Origin: Neolewinella agarilytica
GTDB taxonomy: Bacteria > Bacteroidota > Bacteroidia > Chitinophagales > Saprospiraceae
Direction: 5' to 3'
NCBI RefSeq assembly: GCF_900110645.1
Contig: NZ_FOFB01000004.1
Location: 62,001-126,000, forward strand
Length of the DNA stretch: 64,000 nt
The notes below the pieces were generated by a model that saw only the letters and a list, made by a program, of their open reading frames with translations, was not told the DNA's origin and did no database searches. How positions within the stretch are numbered: position 1 is the stretch's first letter; the number at the start of each line of letters is the position of its first letter. Both the position numbers and the translations under genes were made by a program. Shown in pieces: positions 45,268-54,615 of the stretch.

Positions 45268-45284
45268 GTGGTAATGATTTGAAG

Positions 45285-45340
45285 CAAAGATAAACTACAA
45301 TTGTAATACTACGCAAGTAGTAGTACTACATTTGTCATAT
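45285..45340 (-). promoter_or_regulatory. blaI promoter with BlaI-type operator dyads
   Basis: On the minus strand TTG (45316-45314), 21 bp, TATCTTTG (45292-45285). The spacer contains ATTACAATTGTAGT, a TACA-N2-TGTA dyad. Upstream lie TACTACTTGCGTAGTA, also a dyad, and ATGACAAATGTAGTA, a half-conserved third. This is the standard layout for BlaI autorepression. Confidence 0.75.
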
Positions 45341-45439
45341 TTATTTTTTGATCTACTGGTTCTATCGTAGATAAATCCTCCTGACCGGTACATGAATTAG
45401 CCGGTGGTTTTTTCCACCATCTTCCGTAGCTTTACGACC

Positions 45440-48262
45440 GTGACCCAAGCTGCTATCCTTTCGGCCGATTTTGATGTAATGTTTTCGCGCTTGTCGGTGC
45501 CCATTATGTTAGTGGATGACAAGAGTTCTCTGCTCAACATTAATTCCAGTGGTGCTGACTTGTTCCGGATGCAACCAGAGGAGCTTCGTGGTCAGTTCTG
45601 GGCCGGGTTGGACGCACAGCTTACGCTTATACAATGGAGGCAACGGCTACAGCAGCTAAGGTCTCAACCCTTTCTGCATTACGAGACGGACATTCTGACC
45701 GAAAACGAGTTTCTCCGTCCGGTTCACGTGGAGCTTTGCCGGATTGGAGAGAATCAAGTGCTGATTCGCCTGACGGATAAACTGCCGGACAGGCTCCGGG
45801 AGGGGCAAATTGAATTACTGAGTGAATCTACTCAAACGGGCTTTTGGTTCTACAACAGGGTAGACCGCCACTGGTATGTTTCGCCCGTTGCTGGGAAGTT
45901 GCTTGGTTTATCCGAAGGGTTTGTCAATGAGGAGATCATTGAAAGCTTCCAGCGCAACCTGAATCCTACGGACTGGAAGAAAGTTCAGGAGGTGGCCACC
46001 AAGACTTTGGAGAAGAACGAGACTTTTGATCACCTGTTGCGGATTGAGGGGGAGGAGGGCTCAGCAATGGTGAAAATCAGCGGTCGCTCCGTGAGGAATG
46101 CATTGCACGTTACGCTGGTCTACGGAATCGTTGAACTGGATAATAAGTATAAGGAACAGCCCGGTGAGCAGCAGCATATTTCCGGAGAGTTAGCCATGTT
46201 CAGCATTGATCAGGCCCGCGATATGATTTTCTGGACGGGCCCCGACGGATCTGTGTCCTACGTCAACCAGACGGTTTGTAACAAACTAAAGTACAGCCAG
46301 GAAGAGATGAAGGACATCCAGGTCTTTGACTTTGTTAGAGACTTTGGACCCGATGATATTGAGGCGCTGTACACCAACCTACGGGAGATTAAGTCTCTGG
46401 AATCAGAGTTTACCCTGATTTCCCGGGAAGGGAAGGAGATTGAAATTTCGGCAGTTGTCAATTATCTGCGGTTTGGAGACAAAGAGTATGCCTGTAGTTT
46501 TTGCCGGGATATCTCCAAGCGAAAGGCCAAAGACCAGCGCCGGAAACTTTCAGAATTTACCATCGACCGCTCAGTGGAAATGGTGGTCTGGTCCAATCCG
46601 GACGGCAGCGTACATTTCGTCAATAACACTTTTCTGGAGGTGACCGGCTATACCGCCAAAGAAGCAAAGGAGCTCAACCTCGAAGACGTCTTTACGCACA
46701 TTACGGCAGAGAACATGCCCGAGATGTGGAAGACCCTTCGGGGAAGTGGCAGCCTTACAAAAGAGGTGGTCATGCGCCGTAAAGATGGCTCCTTGCTACC
46801 CGTCGGTGCGACCTTGAATCATCTGGTTTTTGAGGACAGAGAATTCAGCTGTTCTCTTTTTCGGGACTTGAGCATGAAAAAGCGACGGGACACCACCATT
46901 GAGTTGTCCCACATGGCGCTGGATTCTGCCGGCGACTGTATTTTATGGTTGGATGCGGAGTACCGGGTCAACTACCTCAATCAGACCTTACTCAACCTGT
47001 TGAACAACCCGAAGGAGGAGATGATAGGCCAGGAACTGTACCGTATTTTTCCATCGCTTAGCCCAAGTGACATTGTTCCGAATTCGGTACTGGATATTGC
47101 CTTTGACGCCGGTGCCGCCGGCACCCGCCACCTGAACCTGAACTGTACGGGCCTGGAGCATGACGGAGAACAGTACTACATGCTGGTTGGTCGGGACATA
47201 ACGCGGATGAGCGAACGACAGGAGCAACTGGAGGAAGCGTATACCGAAATTCGGGGTCTTCAGGACCGCCTTCAGGAAGAAAATATCTCTTTGCGCGAAG
47301 AGGTCAATACGAAGTACAACATTAATAAGATCATTACCGTAAGCCCGAAATACCAGAAGGTACTGCGGCAAATAGGCAGGGTGGCTGATACCGACGCAAC
47401 GGTCCTCATCACCGGAGAAACGGGAACGGGAAAAGAATTGCTGGCCCGTGCCGTCCATCAACTCAGTGACCGGGTGGATTACCCCATGATTAAGGTCAAC
47501 TGTGCCGCGCTGCCGGAAAACCTGATTGAAAGCGAGTTGTTCGGCCACGAAAAGGGAGCCTTTACGGGGGCGCTGGCCCGTAAAAAAGGCCGCTTCGAAG
47601 TAGCGGATACCGGGACCTTGTTCCTCGATGAAGTAGGGGAGTGCCCGCTCGATTTACAGACCAAGCTCCTGCGCGTCCTGCAGGAAGGAGAGTTTGAACG
47701 GGTTGGAGGATCAGAAACCATTAAGGTTGACGTCCGGCTCGTGGCGGCTACTAACCGGGACCTGGAGGAAATGGTTGCTGACGGGCGGTTCCGGGCGGAT
47801 TTGTACTACCGCCTGAACGTATTCCCCATTAGTAACCTGCCGCTTCGGGAACGGACGGAAGACATTCCGGTTTTAGTGGAGCATTTCGTGCAAAAGTTTA
47901 GCCTGAAACAGGGCAAAACGATTTCTAAAATCAGCAAAGGAGACATGGAGAAGCTCCGTAATTATCCCTTTCCGGGCAACGTGCGGGAGCTGGAAAACAT
48001 GATTGAGCGTGCGGTGATTCTCACCGATTCGGAGACGCTCAATATCCGGATTGACCCCATCCGGCCGCAGGCAGCCGGAGGCAGCCAGCGATTACTAACC
48101 TTTGAAGAGATGCAGCGCAAGCACATTATTGATGCGCTCAAATTTACCGGAGGCCGGGTAACGGGGCCGGAAGGCGCCGGCGTATTGCTGGATATGAATG
48201 ACCGCACTTTAGTCTCTAAAATGAGGAAGCTGGGCATTAAAAAACGGGAATACCTGGTGTAG
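45440..48262 (+). CDS. PAS-domain sigma-54-dependent transcriptional activator (second paralogue)
   Basis: About 940 residues. The frame opens at GTG 45404, but TAGCTTTA at 45427-45434 resembles a -7 box, so GTG 45440 ([13 protein letters not shown]) or ATG 45479 may be the true start. At least five PAS domains ([80 protein letters not shown]) precede a short coiled coil and the AAA+ domain with GETGTGKE (about 669 from 45404) and GAFTGA (about 719). A FhlA-type HTH ends the protein ([19 protein letters not shown]). It has no receiver domain. It is paralogous to 20748-23303; the last 330 residues are closely alike. It is divergent from blaI. Confidence 0.92.
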   Translation: MTQAAILSADFDVMFSRLSVPIMLVDDKSSLLNINSSGADLFRMQPEELRGQFWAGLDAQLTLIQWRQRLQQLRSQPFLHYETDILTENEFLRPVHVELCRIGENQVLIRLTDKLPDRLREGQIELLSESTQTGFWFYNRVDRHWYVSPVAGKLLGLSEGFVNEEIIESFQRNLNPTDWKKVQEVATKTLEKNETFDHLLRIEGEEGSAMVKISGRSVRNALHVTLVYGIVELDNKYKEQPGEQQHISGELAMFSIDQARDMIFWTGPDGSVSYVNQTVCNKLKYSQEEMKDIQVFDFVRDFGPDDIEALYTNLREIKSLESEFTLISREGKEIEISAVVNYLRFGDKEYACSFCRDISKRKAKDQRRKLSEFTIDRSVEMVVWSNPDGSVHFVNNTFLEVTGYTAKEAKELNLEDVFTHITAENMPEMWKTLRGSGSLTKEVVMRRKDGSLLPVGATLNHLVFEDREFSCSLFRDLSMKKRRDTTIELSHMALDSAGDCILWLDAEYRVNYLNQTLLNLLNNPKEEMIGQELYRIFPSLSPSDIVPNSVLDIAFDAGAAGTRHLNLNCTGLEHDGEQYYMLVGRDITRMSERQEQLEEAYTEIRGLQDRLQEENISLREEVNTKYNINKIITVSPKYQKVLRQIGRVADTDATVLITGETGTGKELLARAVHQLSDRVDYPMIKVNCAALPENLIESELFGHEKGAFTGALARKKGRFEVADTGTLFLDEVGECPLDLQTKLLRVLQEGEFERVGGSETIKVDVRLVAATNRDLEEMVADGRFRADLYYRLNVFPISNLPLRERTEDIPVLVEHFVQKFSLKQGKTISKISKGDMEKLRNYPFPGNVRELENMIERAVILTDSETLNIRIDPIRPQAAGGSQRLLTFEEMQRKHIIDALKFTGGRVTGPEGAGVLLDMNDRTLVSKMRKLGIKKREYLV

Positions 48263-48315
48263 TTTTTGGCTAATCTTCAGGGGGTAGGCTATTCTTTCTT
48301 TATTGAGCGTTTTTT

Positions 48316-48380
48316 GGGCGGGGACCGCAGGTGCAGTGGAAGGTTCAGAGAGCGGTGAAAGCTCGGCCGTATTGCTGCAA
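48316..48380 (+). repeat. GCAGGTGCA repeat, full-length copy 16
   Basis: GGGCGGGGACCGCAGGTGCA (48316-48335), then GAGAGCGGTGAAAGCTC at the distal end. It lies between the sigma-54 activator and the tonB-like gene. Confidence 0.8.
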
Positions 48381-48465
48381 ACCACCAAAATGAGTGGGGG
48401 ATGCATCTATCGGGCAGAGCGTCCCCGGCCGGAGCGTCCTCATTACTTCACCAATACATTTTCGT

Positions 48466-49347
48466 ATGTTACTCTATACTTTCAGTGGCACCGCCGTGCT
48501 GCTGGGGCTGGCGGGGCTATGTCTTGCCGTTGGCGGATCGATCCTGCTGCTGCGCGGCGTGCTCCGCCACCGCCCCCTCGACTCCTCCGGCAAACGCCTC
48601 AAAAATGCGGCCTTCAGCTTCACCGGCCCCGTTCATCGATTGTCTCTCTGTGTGGCCATTGCCGCCAGCTTCATCGCCATTAACTGGACGCAGTTCGAGC
48701 CCGAACAAATGGTCTATGGCGACGTCGAGGTCATCGAAGACCTCATTGATATTGATATCCCGCCAACGGGGACACCGCCCCCGCCACCGCCTCCTCCGCC
48801 GCCGCCCGTAATTGAGTCTGTCCCGGACGACGTGGAGGTAGAGCCTGAGCCCTTCATCGATCAATCCATTGACGATAGCGAGGCCGTCCTTCCCCCTGCT
48901 CCTCCAGCGATCGTTGCACCTGCGGCAGCGCCTCCTCCGCCACCGCCCCCTCCGCCGCCACCGGCTGACGAATACACCGAATTCGTCACCTTCGCTGAGC
49001 AAATGCCACTCTTCGGAGAAGATTGTTTTGACCTGCCATCGGCCGACCGTAAGTCATGTTCTGATCGTCAGCTACTGGGCTTCGTCCAGTCCCGGGTTCA
49101 ATACCCCTCAATGGCGCGGGAAAACGGAGTGGAAGGCACCGTCGTCATCCAGTTCACCGTAGAGAAAGACGGTACCATCAGCGACGTCGTGCCCGCCCGC
49201 AAAGTTGGAGCAGGTTGCACCGAAGCGGCGCTGAAAGCCGTCAATGCCATCACAAAGGAAGGACGCCTCTTCCAGCCGGGAATGCAGGCCGGGCGGAAAG
49301 TCCGGGTGCGCTTTAACCTGCCGGTTAAGTTTCAGTTGCAGAAGTAA
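48466..49347 (+). CDS. TonB-family energy transducer
   Basis: A 293-residue protein starting at ATG 48466 (MLLYTFSGTAVLLGLAGLCL); an upstream GTG at 48394 adds 24 residues with no features. Two membrane helices lie at about 5-27 and 55-72, where usual TonB proteins have one. Two polyproline blocks (about 105-116 and 165-176) separate acidic stretches and would span the periplasm. The C-terminal TonB domain is at about 205-293 (YPSMARENGVEGTVVIQFTV, KVRVRFNLPVKFQL). It passes proton-motive energy to outer-membrane receptors. No exbB/exbD genes are adjacent. Repeat copy 17 encodes VAPAAAPP between the polyproline blocks. Confidence 0.9.
   Translation: MLLYTFSGTAVLLGLAGLCLAVGGSILLLRGVLRHRPLDSSGKRLKNAAFSFTGPVHRLSLCVAIAASFIAINWTQFEPEQMVYGDVEVIEDLIDIDIPPTGTPPPPPPPPPPPVIESVPDDVEVEPEPFIDQSIDDSEAVLPPAPPAIVAPAAAPPPPPPPPPPPADEYTEFVTFAEQMPLFGEDCFDLPSADRKSCSDRQLLGFVQSRVQYPSMARENGVEGTVVIQFTVEKDGTISDVVPARKVGAGCTEAALKAVNAITKEGRLFQPGMQAGRKVRVRFNLPVKFQLQK
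48913..48932 (-). repeat. GCAGGTGCA repeat inside tonB-like CDS (copy 17)
   Basis: Plus strand GTTGCACCTGCGGCAGCGCC, encoding VAPAAAP between the two polyproline tracts. It is a weaker match in a GC-rich Pro/Ala region and could be chance. Confidence 0.4.
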
Positions 49348-49400
49348 AAACAGGCGTCATCCCGAGCACGAAGTACAGCACAGCTAATTTTGACCCGTTC

Positions 49401-49437
49401 CGAGCGTTCGGACCGACATTTTTGGTCCGGACGCTCG
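49401..49437. terminator. inverted repeat between tonB-like and fur-like genes
   Basis: CGAGCGTTCGGACC (49401-49414) pairs with GGTCCGGACGCTCG (49424-49437) around GACATTTTT. The genes are convergent here, so it may stop transcription from both sides, though T-runs are short. Confidence 0.55.
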
Positions 49438-49471
49438 TAGCGAACATGCTAGTCTCTGGTTTTAGAGGTGC

Positions 49472-49855
49472 CTATGCTTCACTGCAGGTCTTGCAACTGC
49501 CCGATAGAATAATATTGCTGTTGTCTACCCGGTAACCGTCGGGTAAACGATAATCCACTTCTCCGGGAACGCACTCCACCTGATCACAAACGACGCAGCG
49601 GAAGTGCAGGTGGCCGTGGGCGGTGTGGTCGTGGCTGCAATCGGCTTTACAGCTGGCAAAATATTGCCGTCCGTCGTCGGCTACGATGCGATGGGCCAGG
49701 CCATCTTCAACAAAACGGTTGAGGATGCGGTAGATGGTCACCCGGTCCATTCCCTCTTCCAGTTTGGCCGTAATACCGTCGTGACTTAAGGCATTAGGTT
49801 CTTTTTGTAAGAGGTCTAAAATAGCAGTTTGGGATTTTGTCTTCCGTCTGGCCAT
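49472..49855 (-). CDS. Fur-family transcriptional regulator
   Basis: A 127-residue regulator from ATG 49855 (MARRKTKSQTAILDLLQKEP). The winged helix (about 1-70) contains ALSHDGITAKLEEGMDRVTIYR. The dimerisation domain has the His-rich HDHTAHGHLHF stretch and two zinc-binding CxxC motifs, CVVCDQ and CKTC at the C-terminus. An upstream ATG at 49885 lies inside the MerC terminator hairpin and is rejected. The combination with MerC and the His-rich metal site suggests zinc or another transition metal (Zur-like), but the metal cannot be read from sequence. It is 140 bp downstream of merC, with a terminator between. Confidence 0.9.
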   Translation of the reverse strand: MARRKTKSQTAILDLLQKEPNALSHDGITAKLEEGMDRVTIYRILNRFVEDGLAHRIVADDGRQYFASCKADCSHDHTAHGHLHFRCVVCDQVECVPGEVDYRLPDGYRVDNSNIILSGSCKTCSEA

Positions 49856-49880
49856 GGTATCGATTTGCGTATTTATAAAA

Positions 49881-49909
49881 AGCACCTAAACCGAAATAGT
49901 TTAGGTGCT
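49881..49909 (-). terminator. terminator / attenuator between merC and the fur-like gene
   Basis: On the minus strand AGCACCTAAAC and GTTTAGGTGCT form a perfect 11-bp stem around a 7-nt loop, followed by TTTTATAAA. It sits between two genes on the same strand and may set a lower level for the regulator. Confidence 0.85.
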
Positions 49910-49995
49910 CAGGTTGTACGCTGGACAGATTATGGAATCCTAAACAAGTTCACATTCCAATCGGTAAACTACGGGATGGATTCATTTAGAGGAAA

Positions 49996-50427
49996 TTACT
50001 GACACTTAATGCCATTATCATTCTGGCAATTCCGGTAATTCACCAAATGGCCAATCACCAGGGCAATCGATCCGCTGTACATCAGCCAATGACCGTAAGG
50101 AAGGTGGAAGGCCTCGAATAGTATACCCACGGCAAATACGCCCCAGCTTGTCCACAGTGCCCATTTGAGGCCGCGATGATTGGTGTGGCGGGCGGAATAA
50201 TAGACGGCTACGAAACTCAGCAGGAGGAAGATATAGTCGAAAGCAGACCATAAGGGACTGCCGTGGACGTGGCCATGCTCATCGGCAGCATGTTGCAGCA
50301 TCGGCTTAGCGGCAAATAGTAATGGGGTTATGGCGCAATGAACGGCGCAAAGGCCGCTGGCAGCGGCTCCCAGGAAATCGGAATAGGTCAAATGAGGGTT
50401 AGCCTCCGTGAGGGGGATATTGTCCAT
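49996..50427 (-). CDS. MerC domain-containing membrane protein
   Basis: A 143-residue membrane protein with four predicted helices. The first holds the metal-binding pair of the MerC family (GAAASGLCAVHCAITPLLFA). A His-rich loop follows (HAADEHGHVHG). Family members move mercury or, more often in Bacteroidota, are linked to zinc or iron supply next to Fur-type regulators, as here. The promoter is about 250 bp upstream and contains a TGCAACA/TGTTGCA dyad that could be the operator for the neighbouring regulator. Confidence 0.9.
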   Translation of the reverse strand: MDNIPLTEANPHLTYSDFLGAAASGLCAVHCAITPLLFAAKPMLQHAADEHGHVHGSPLWSAFDYIFLLLSFVAVYYSARHTNHRGLKWALWTSWGVFAVGILFEAFHLPYGHWLMYSGSIALVIGHLVNYRNCQNDNGIKCQ

Positions 50428-50516
50428 GTTTTATGGCTTTTTCTTTTGCCCGCTTTGAATCAGTATAAGCATTGATTGTACTTAGTTGAGTGCATACGAG
50501 TACGCTTCGGCAGATT

Positions 50517-50570
50517 CAGCGGGGTCCGCAGGTGCAAAGTGAAGGACCAAAAGAGCAAAGGAAAGAGGCG
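50517..50570 (+). repeat. GCAGGTGCA repeat, full-length copy 18
   Basis: CAGCGGGGTCCGCAGGTGCA (50517-50536) then AAGTGAAGGACC and AAAAGAGCAAAGG. It lies in the probable leader of merC, antisense to it. Confidence 0.8.
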
Positions 50571-50681
50571 CACCCGCTGAAAAGGGTGGCCTCCTTCATT
50601 TATCAATGTACTAAAAAAACTAAAATTTATAATTCGGTTTGAGGCATTCTATTTGACATAGAAAGTAGCGTAAGGCTGGTG

Positions 50682-50721
50682 CAAATATACGTGTATTTTT
50701 TATTATTGCAACATTGTTGCA
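50682..50721 (-). promoter_or_regulatory. minus-strand promoter overlapped by a TGCAACATTGTTGCA dyad
   Basis: TTG (50711-50709), 19 bp, TATATTTG (50689-50682) on the minus strand. The -33 box is inside a 15-bp dyad, TGCAACATTGTTGCA (50707-50721). It points toward merC (start 50427) with no sizeable gene between. The dyad is a candidate Fur/Zur operator. The remaining gap to 50926 shows no gene. Confidence 0.65.
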
Positions 50722-50926
50722 TGTCGTGGATAAAAAATACCACGGATAAGTAGCCTGTTCTGTCTCTGCCCGCTGAGTCAGGTTCAGTACTCGGTCAGGA
50801 TAAGACTGAAGAACCAGCAGATCGCCGCTCATCAAAGCTGCTTTTGACCTGCTCTAACACCTATTCGGACTTCCCAAAAACCCTTTTCAACGTATCTTAC
50901 CCATCCTAATCAATAAACCCATTCAC

Positions 50927-53900
50927 GTGCTACGTACCACCACATTATTACTGTTGTTTGTACTGTCCTTCTCCCTTGTGGCCCAGGAGAAAGACAAAAA
51001 GGAAGACAAAGACGCTCGCTACGAAGCGGCCTGGAACAGCTTGTCGTTCCGCTCCATCGGGCCGGCCTTCACCTCGGGCCGTATTGCTGATTTTGCCGTC
51101 AATCCGGATAATCCCAGCGAGTTCTACGTCGCAACCGCCGCCGGCGGCGTCTGGAAAACGACCAACAAAGGCCTCAATTTCAAGCCTGTTTTTGACCGCC
51201 AGGGCTCTTATTCCATTGGCGTGGTGGAGATGGACCCGAACAACCACAACGTCGTCTGGGTCGGTACCGGAGAGAACAACAACCAGCGAAGCGTAGCCTA
51301 CGGCGACGGCGTCTATAAATCCGTTGACGGCGGAAAGAGCTGGAAGCACATGGGGCTGAAAAACTCCGAGCACATCGGTATGATTGCCGTTGACCCACGG
51401 GACAGTGACGTGGTCTACGTTGCCGCCACCGGCCCGGTCTGGAGCGCCGGCGGCGACCGCGGCCTCTACAAAACCACCGACGGCGGAGAAAACTGGGAGA
51501 AGATCCTCGACATCAGCATCCATACGGGCATCCACGAGGTACACCTTGACCCGCGCGATCCGGATTTGATCTACGCCGTGGCTCACCAGCGTCGTCGGCA
51601 CGTATTCACTTACATCAGTGGCGGACCGGAGTCGGCCGTCTATAAATCCACTGACGGTGGTGCCAACTTCCGTAAGGTCATGAAAGGTATGCCGGGAGGA
51701 GACATCGGCCGCATCGGACTGGATATTTCACCGGTAGACCCTGACGTCGTCTACGCCGTCGTTGAAGCTCAGACCGGTAAGGGCGGTTTTTACCGCTCCA
51801 CTGACCGGGGAGAAAGCTGGGAGAAAAGGAGTAAGTACAGCTCCAGTGGTAACTACTACCAGGAGGTAATTGCCGATCCGGCAGACGTGGACCGCGTCTA
51901 CGTGATGAACACCTTCGCGGCCGTCAGTACTGACGGTGGCGCGACCTTCGGTAACGTGGGGGAGAAGAACAAACACATTGATAACCACGCACTCTGGATC
52001 AACCCCCGTAACCCGAACTACCTGCTGAACGGTAATGACGGTGGGGTCTATGAATCCTGGGATCGGGGTAAGACCTGGCGCTTTTTCCCCAACTTGCCGG
52101 TGACACAGTTTTATAAAGTTGCCGTGGATAACGACTATCCTTTCTACAATGTCTACGGCGGTACGCAGGACAACTTCAGCTTCGGCGGGCCAAGCCGGAC
52201 CACCGAAACGACCGGTATCTCCAATCGGAACTGGTTCGTCACCACCCTGGGCGATGGCTTCGAGCCCCACGTGGACCCCACGAACCCGAACATCGTTTAC
52301 AGCCAGTCGCAGTACGGTAACCTGAATCGCTTCGACAAGGCTACGGGCGAAACGACCAACATCGTTCCCCAGCCACCGAAGGGGGACTATTCCTACAACT
52401 GGAACTGGGACTCTCCGCTGTTGGTGAGCAGCCATGATCCCAAGCGGGTCTACTATGCTTCCGACCGGGTCCACCGATCCAACGACCAGGGGCAAAGCTG
52501 GGAAGAGGCCAGCGGTGACCTCACCCGGGGTATCGACCGGAACAAGCTCAAGGTGATGGGCAAAGTCTGGCCCATGGACGCCGTAGCCAAGAACGTATCC
52601 ACCACGCCATACGGCAACATTGTAGCCCTCGCCGAATCCCCCCTAAACGAAAACCTCCTCTACGCCGGAACGGACGACGGGCTGGTTCACGTATCCACCG
52701 ACGGCGGCCAGAACTGGACGCGCTACGCCGAATTCCCCGGTGTGCCCGATACGACCTACGTCAACGAAATTATCGCTTCGGCCCACGACGAAAACGTTGT
52801 GTACGTCGCCTTTAACAACCATAAGCGGGGCGACTTCAAGCCTTACCTGCTCAAGAGTACTAACCAGGGCAAGAAATGGAAATCCATCGCCGCCAACCTG
52901 CCCGAACGTGGTAGTCTCTACGCAATCGCCGAAGACCCCAGGGTGGCTGATCTACTGTTCGTTGGCACGGAATTCAGCTGCTTTGCTACCGTCGACGGCG
53001 GTAAATACTGGCGCAAACTCAGTAGTGGCCTGCCAACCGTAGCGGTGCGGGATATCAACATTCAGGAACGGGAAAACGATCTGGTGCTGGCCACCTTTGG
53101 TCGTGGCTTTTACATTATGGATGACTACTCCGCCCTGCGGGAACTGAGCCCGGAAGTGCTGGAAGAAGAGGCCCACCTGTTCAGCGTCCGTGATGCGTTT
53201 CAGTACCTGCCTTACAGCCCGATTGCGGCCAGTAAGACAATCTCCTGGTTAGGCCCCAAGGGGTTTCAGGGGGAAACCTACTATCTGGGAGACAACCCTG
53301 AATTTGGCGCGGCATTCACTTATTTCCTGAAAGAAGGCTATAAGTCGCTCGAAGACATCCGGGAAGAAGAGGAAGGCGATCGCCGTAAGGATGGCGAAGA
53401 CGTTTTCTATCCTACTTACGAAGAGCTCTCCGCCGAGGAAGAACAGAAAGCGGCCTTCCTGATTTTCACCGTGCGCGATGCGAACGGGGAGGTAGTGGAT
53501 GAGGTCCGCTCCAGCCCGCGCAAAGGTATTAACCGTGTTTACTGGGACCTCAAGTACCCGGACATCGACAATGTCAATACCCGTAAAGGCGACCCGACGA
53601 GTAATCTGTCTTCCGGCATCATGGTGTTGCCCGGAGACTATACCGTGGAGCTGGCGAAGAGCGTCGATGGTACGATCACTAAATTAGCCGATCCGGTATC
53701 CTTCAAGGTCAAAGACCTAAATAACCGAACACTGCCGGCCACCGATCCGGCCGCCATGCTGGCTTACCACCGTGAGCTCAGTGAACTTTCGAAAAGCGCC
53801 AACGCCATGCGGGGCACTTTCAGCGAGTTGAGCGAGCGGCTGGAGTATTATCAGGCGGCTCTGCGGCTGGTGGACAAGCCTGACCTGAGCAAACAGGTCG

Positions 53901-54214
53901 ATGCGCTGGCCGATAAGCTTAAGTCGCTCCGGCATCAGCTTTATGGCGACCCGATTAAGCGGAAGCTGGAGATCGACCAGGCTCCCGCACTTACCAGACG
54001 CATTAACACGGCCATCTACACGGGCATGTCTTCGCTCTCCGACCCAACGAAGACTTCGTCGATGGTAAAAGCGATTGCCGAAGAGCAGCTGGGGCCGGTG
54101 ATGGCCACCCTGCGGGGCATCATGGAAAACGAAGTGCCCGCCATCGATAAGATGCTGGACGGCGCACGGGCACCGTGGACGCCGGGCCGGGTGATTGGGC
54201 CGGGGGGAAAGTAG
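50927..54214 (+). CDS. secreted sortilin/VPS10-like BNR-repeat protein
   Basis: A 1095-residue exported protein starting at GTG 50927 (signal peptide ending SLVAQEK, about 20). Residues about 30-760 hold a long array of BNR/Asp-box blades (SxDGGxxW: STDGGANFRK, STDRGESWEK, STDGGQNWTR), as in sortilin/VPS10 and xyloglucanase-type propellers. Residues about 830-960 resemble an Ig-like or carbohydrate-binding region (GINRVYWDLKYPDI). The C-terminus (about 975-1095) is helical. This architecture is common in Bacteroidota and is annotated glycosyl hydrolase or WD40/YVTN-like protein; no catalytic residues can be assigned. There is no type IX C-terminal signal. Confidence 0.88.
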   Translation: MLRTTTLLLLFVLSFSLVAQEKDKKEDKDARYEAAWNSLSFRSIGPAFTSGRIADFAVNPDNPSEFYVATAAGGVWKTTNKGLNFKPVFDRQGSYSIGVVEMDPNNHNVVWVGTGENNNQRSVAYGDGVYKSVDGGKSWKHMGLKNSEHIGMIAVDPRDSDVVYVAATGPVWSAGGDRGLYKTTDGGENWEKILDISIHTGIHEVHLDPRDPDLIYAVAHQRRRHVFTYISGGPESAVYKSTDGGANFRKVMKGMPGGDIGRIGLDISPVDPDVVYAVVEAQTGKGGFYRSTDRGESWEKRSKYSSSGNYYQEVIADPADVDRVYVMNTFAAVSTDGGATFGNVGEKNKHIDNHALWINPRNPNYLLNGNDGGVYESWDRGKTWRFFPNLPVTQFYKVAVDNDYPFYNVYGGTQDNFSFGGPSRTTETTGISNRNWFVTTLGDGFEPHVDPTNPNIVYSQSQYGNLNRFDKATGETTNIVPQPPKGDYSYNWNWDSPLLVSSHDPKRVYYASDRVHRSNDQGQSWEEASGDLTRGIDRNKLKVMGKVWPMDAVAKNVSTTPYGNIVALAESPLNENLLYAGTDDGLVHVSTDGGQNWTRYAEFPGVPDTTYVNEIIASAHDENVVYVAFNNHKRGDFKPYLLKSTNQGKKWKSIAANLPERGSLYAIAEDPRVADLLFVGTEFSCFATVDGGKYWRKLSSGLPTVAVRDINIQERENDLVLATFGRGFYIMDDYSALRELSPEVLEEEAHLFSVRDAFQYLPYSPIAASKTISWLGPKGFQGETYYLGDNPEFGAAFTYFLKEGYKSLEDIREEEEGDRRKDGEDVFYPTYEELSAEEEQKAAFLIFTVRDANGEVVDEVRSSPRKGINRVYWDLKYPDIDNVNTRKGDPTSNLSSGIMVLPGDYTVELAKSVDGTITKLADPVSFKVKDLNNRTLPATDPAAMLAYHRELSELSKSANAMRGTFSELSERLEYYQAALRLVDKPDLSKQVDALADKLKSLRHQLYGDPIKRKLEIDQAPALTRRINTAIYTGMSSLSDPTKTSSMVKAIAEEQLGPVMATLRGIMENEVPAIDKMLDGARAPWTPGRVIGPGGK

Positions 54215-54238
54215 GCCCTTGCTCTTTAATTCAACACA

Positions 54239-54295
54239 TTGCACCTGCGGCCGCGCCTTCTTCTCTTGATTTGGGCGCGGACGCAGGATGCAGAG
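54239..54295. repeat. GCAGGTGCA repeat, inverted pair (copies 19 and 20)
   Basis: Copy 19 (54239-54257, minus) reads TTGCACCTGCGGCCGCGCC. Copy 20 (about 54271-54295, plus) reads GGGCGCGGACGCAGGATGCA. The GC-rich ends face each other, 13 bp apart, opposite to the arrangement at 3.5, 7.2 and 16.7 kb. Confidence 0.8.
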
Positions 54296-54327
54296 TGAAG
54301 GTGAAAAGCAGTGGATGACAGATCACC

Positions 54328-54615
54328 TTACCCCTTGACAAGCACCATGTAATGTTGCCAGGGAAGGTTTTCGATGTTCTCCCGCAAGCGAAGCCTGACG
54401 GGCTTCATCTCCAGTACCGCCTGCTTTTCTGACATTTTGTGCAGCAGTTTGATCGGCACCGCCGGATCTTCCATGCGGTATTCCTGTAAAATGAAGCGGC
54501 CGTCCGGTTTAAGGGCTTCGACGATTTTCTGCATCATCTCCCTTCGATGAGACAGTTAGTGATATACATCGACCATAATGTCCAGATCGAGGGCATTTTC
54601 TGGTAACGCTTTACC
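54328..54615 (-). pseudogene. 3' remnant of a class I SAM-dependent methyltransferase
   Basis: The frame reads GKALPENALDLDIMVDVYH, then a TAA stop at 54558-54556, then LSHRREMMQKIVEALKPDGR and onward to HYMVLVKG at 54328. Intact methyltransferases of this type have VDVYHE followed by SHPxEM, so TAA replaces the expected Glu codon (GAA). The N-terminal half with the SAM motif is absent; the remnant abuts and slightly overlaps the stop codon of the cupin gene. The last 69 codons remain open from ATG 54537, but a product lacking the SAM site would not be active. Confidence 0.75.

Noticed and set aside
50528-50611. 27-codon ORF (minus strand) through repeat copy 18 upstream of merC
   Set aside because: It is Cys-rich but consists mostly of repeat sequence; no equivalent frame is kept in other copies, so the repeat is unlikely to code for a small peptide.
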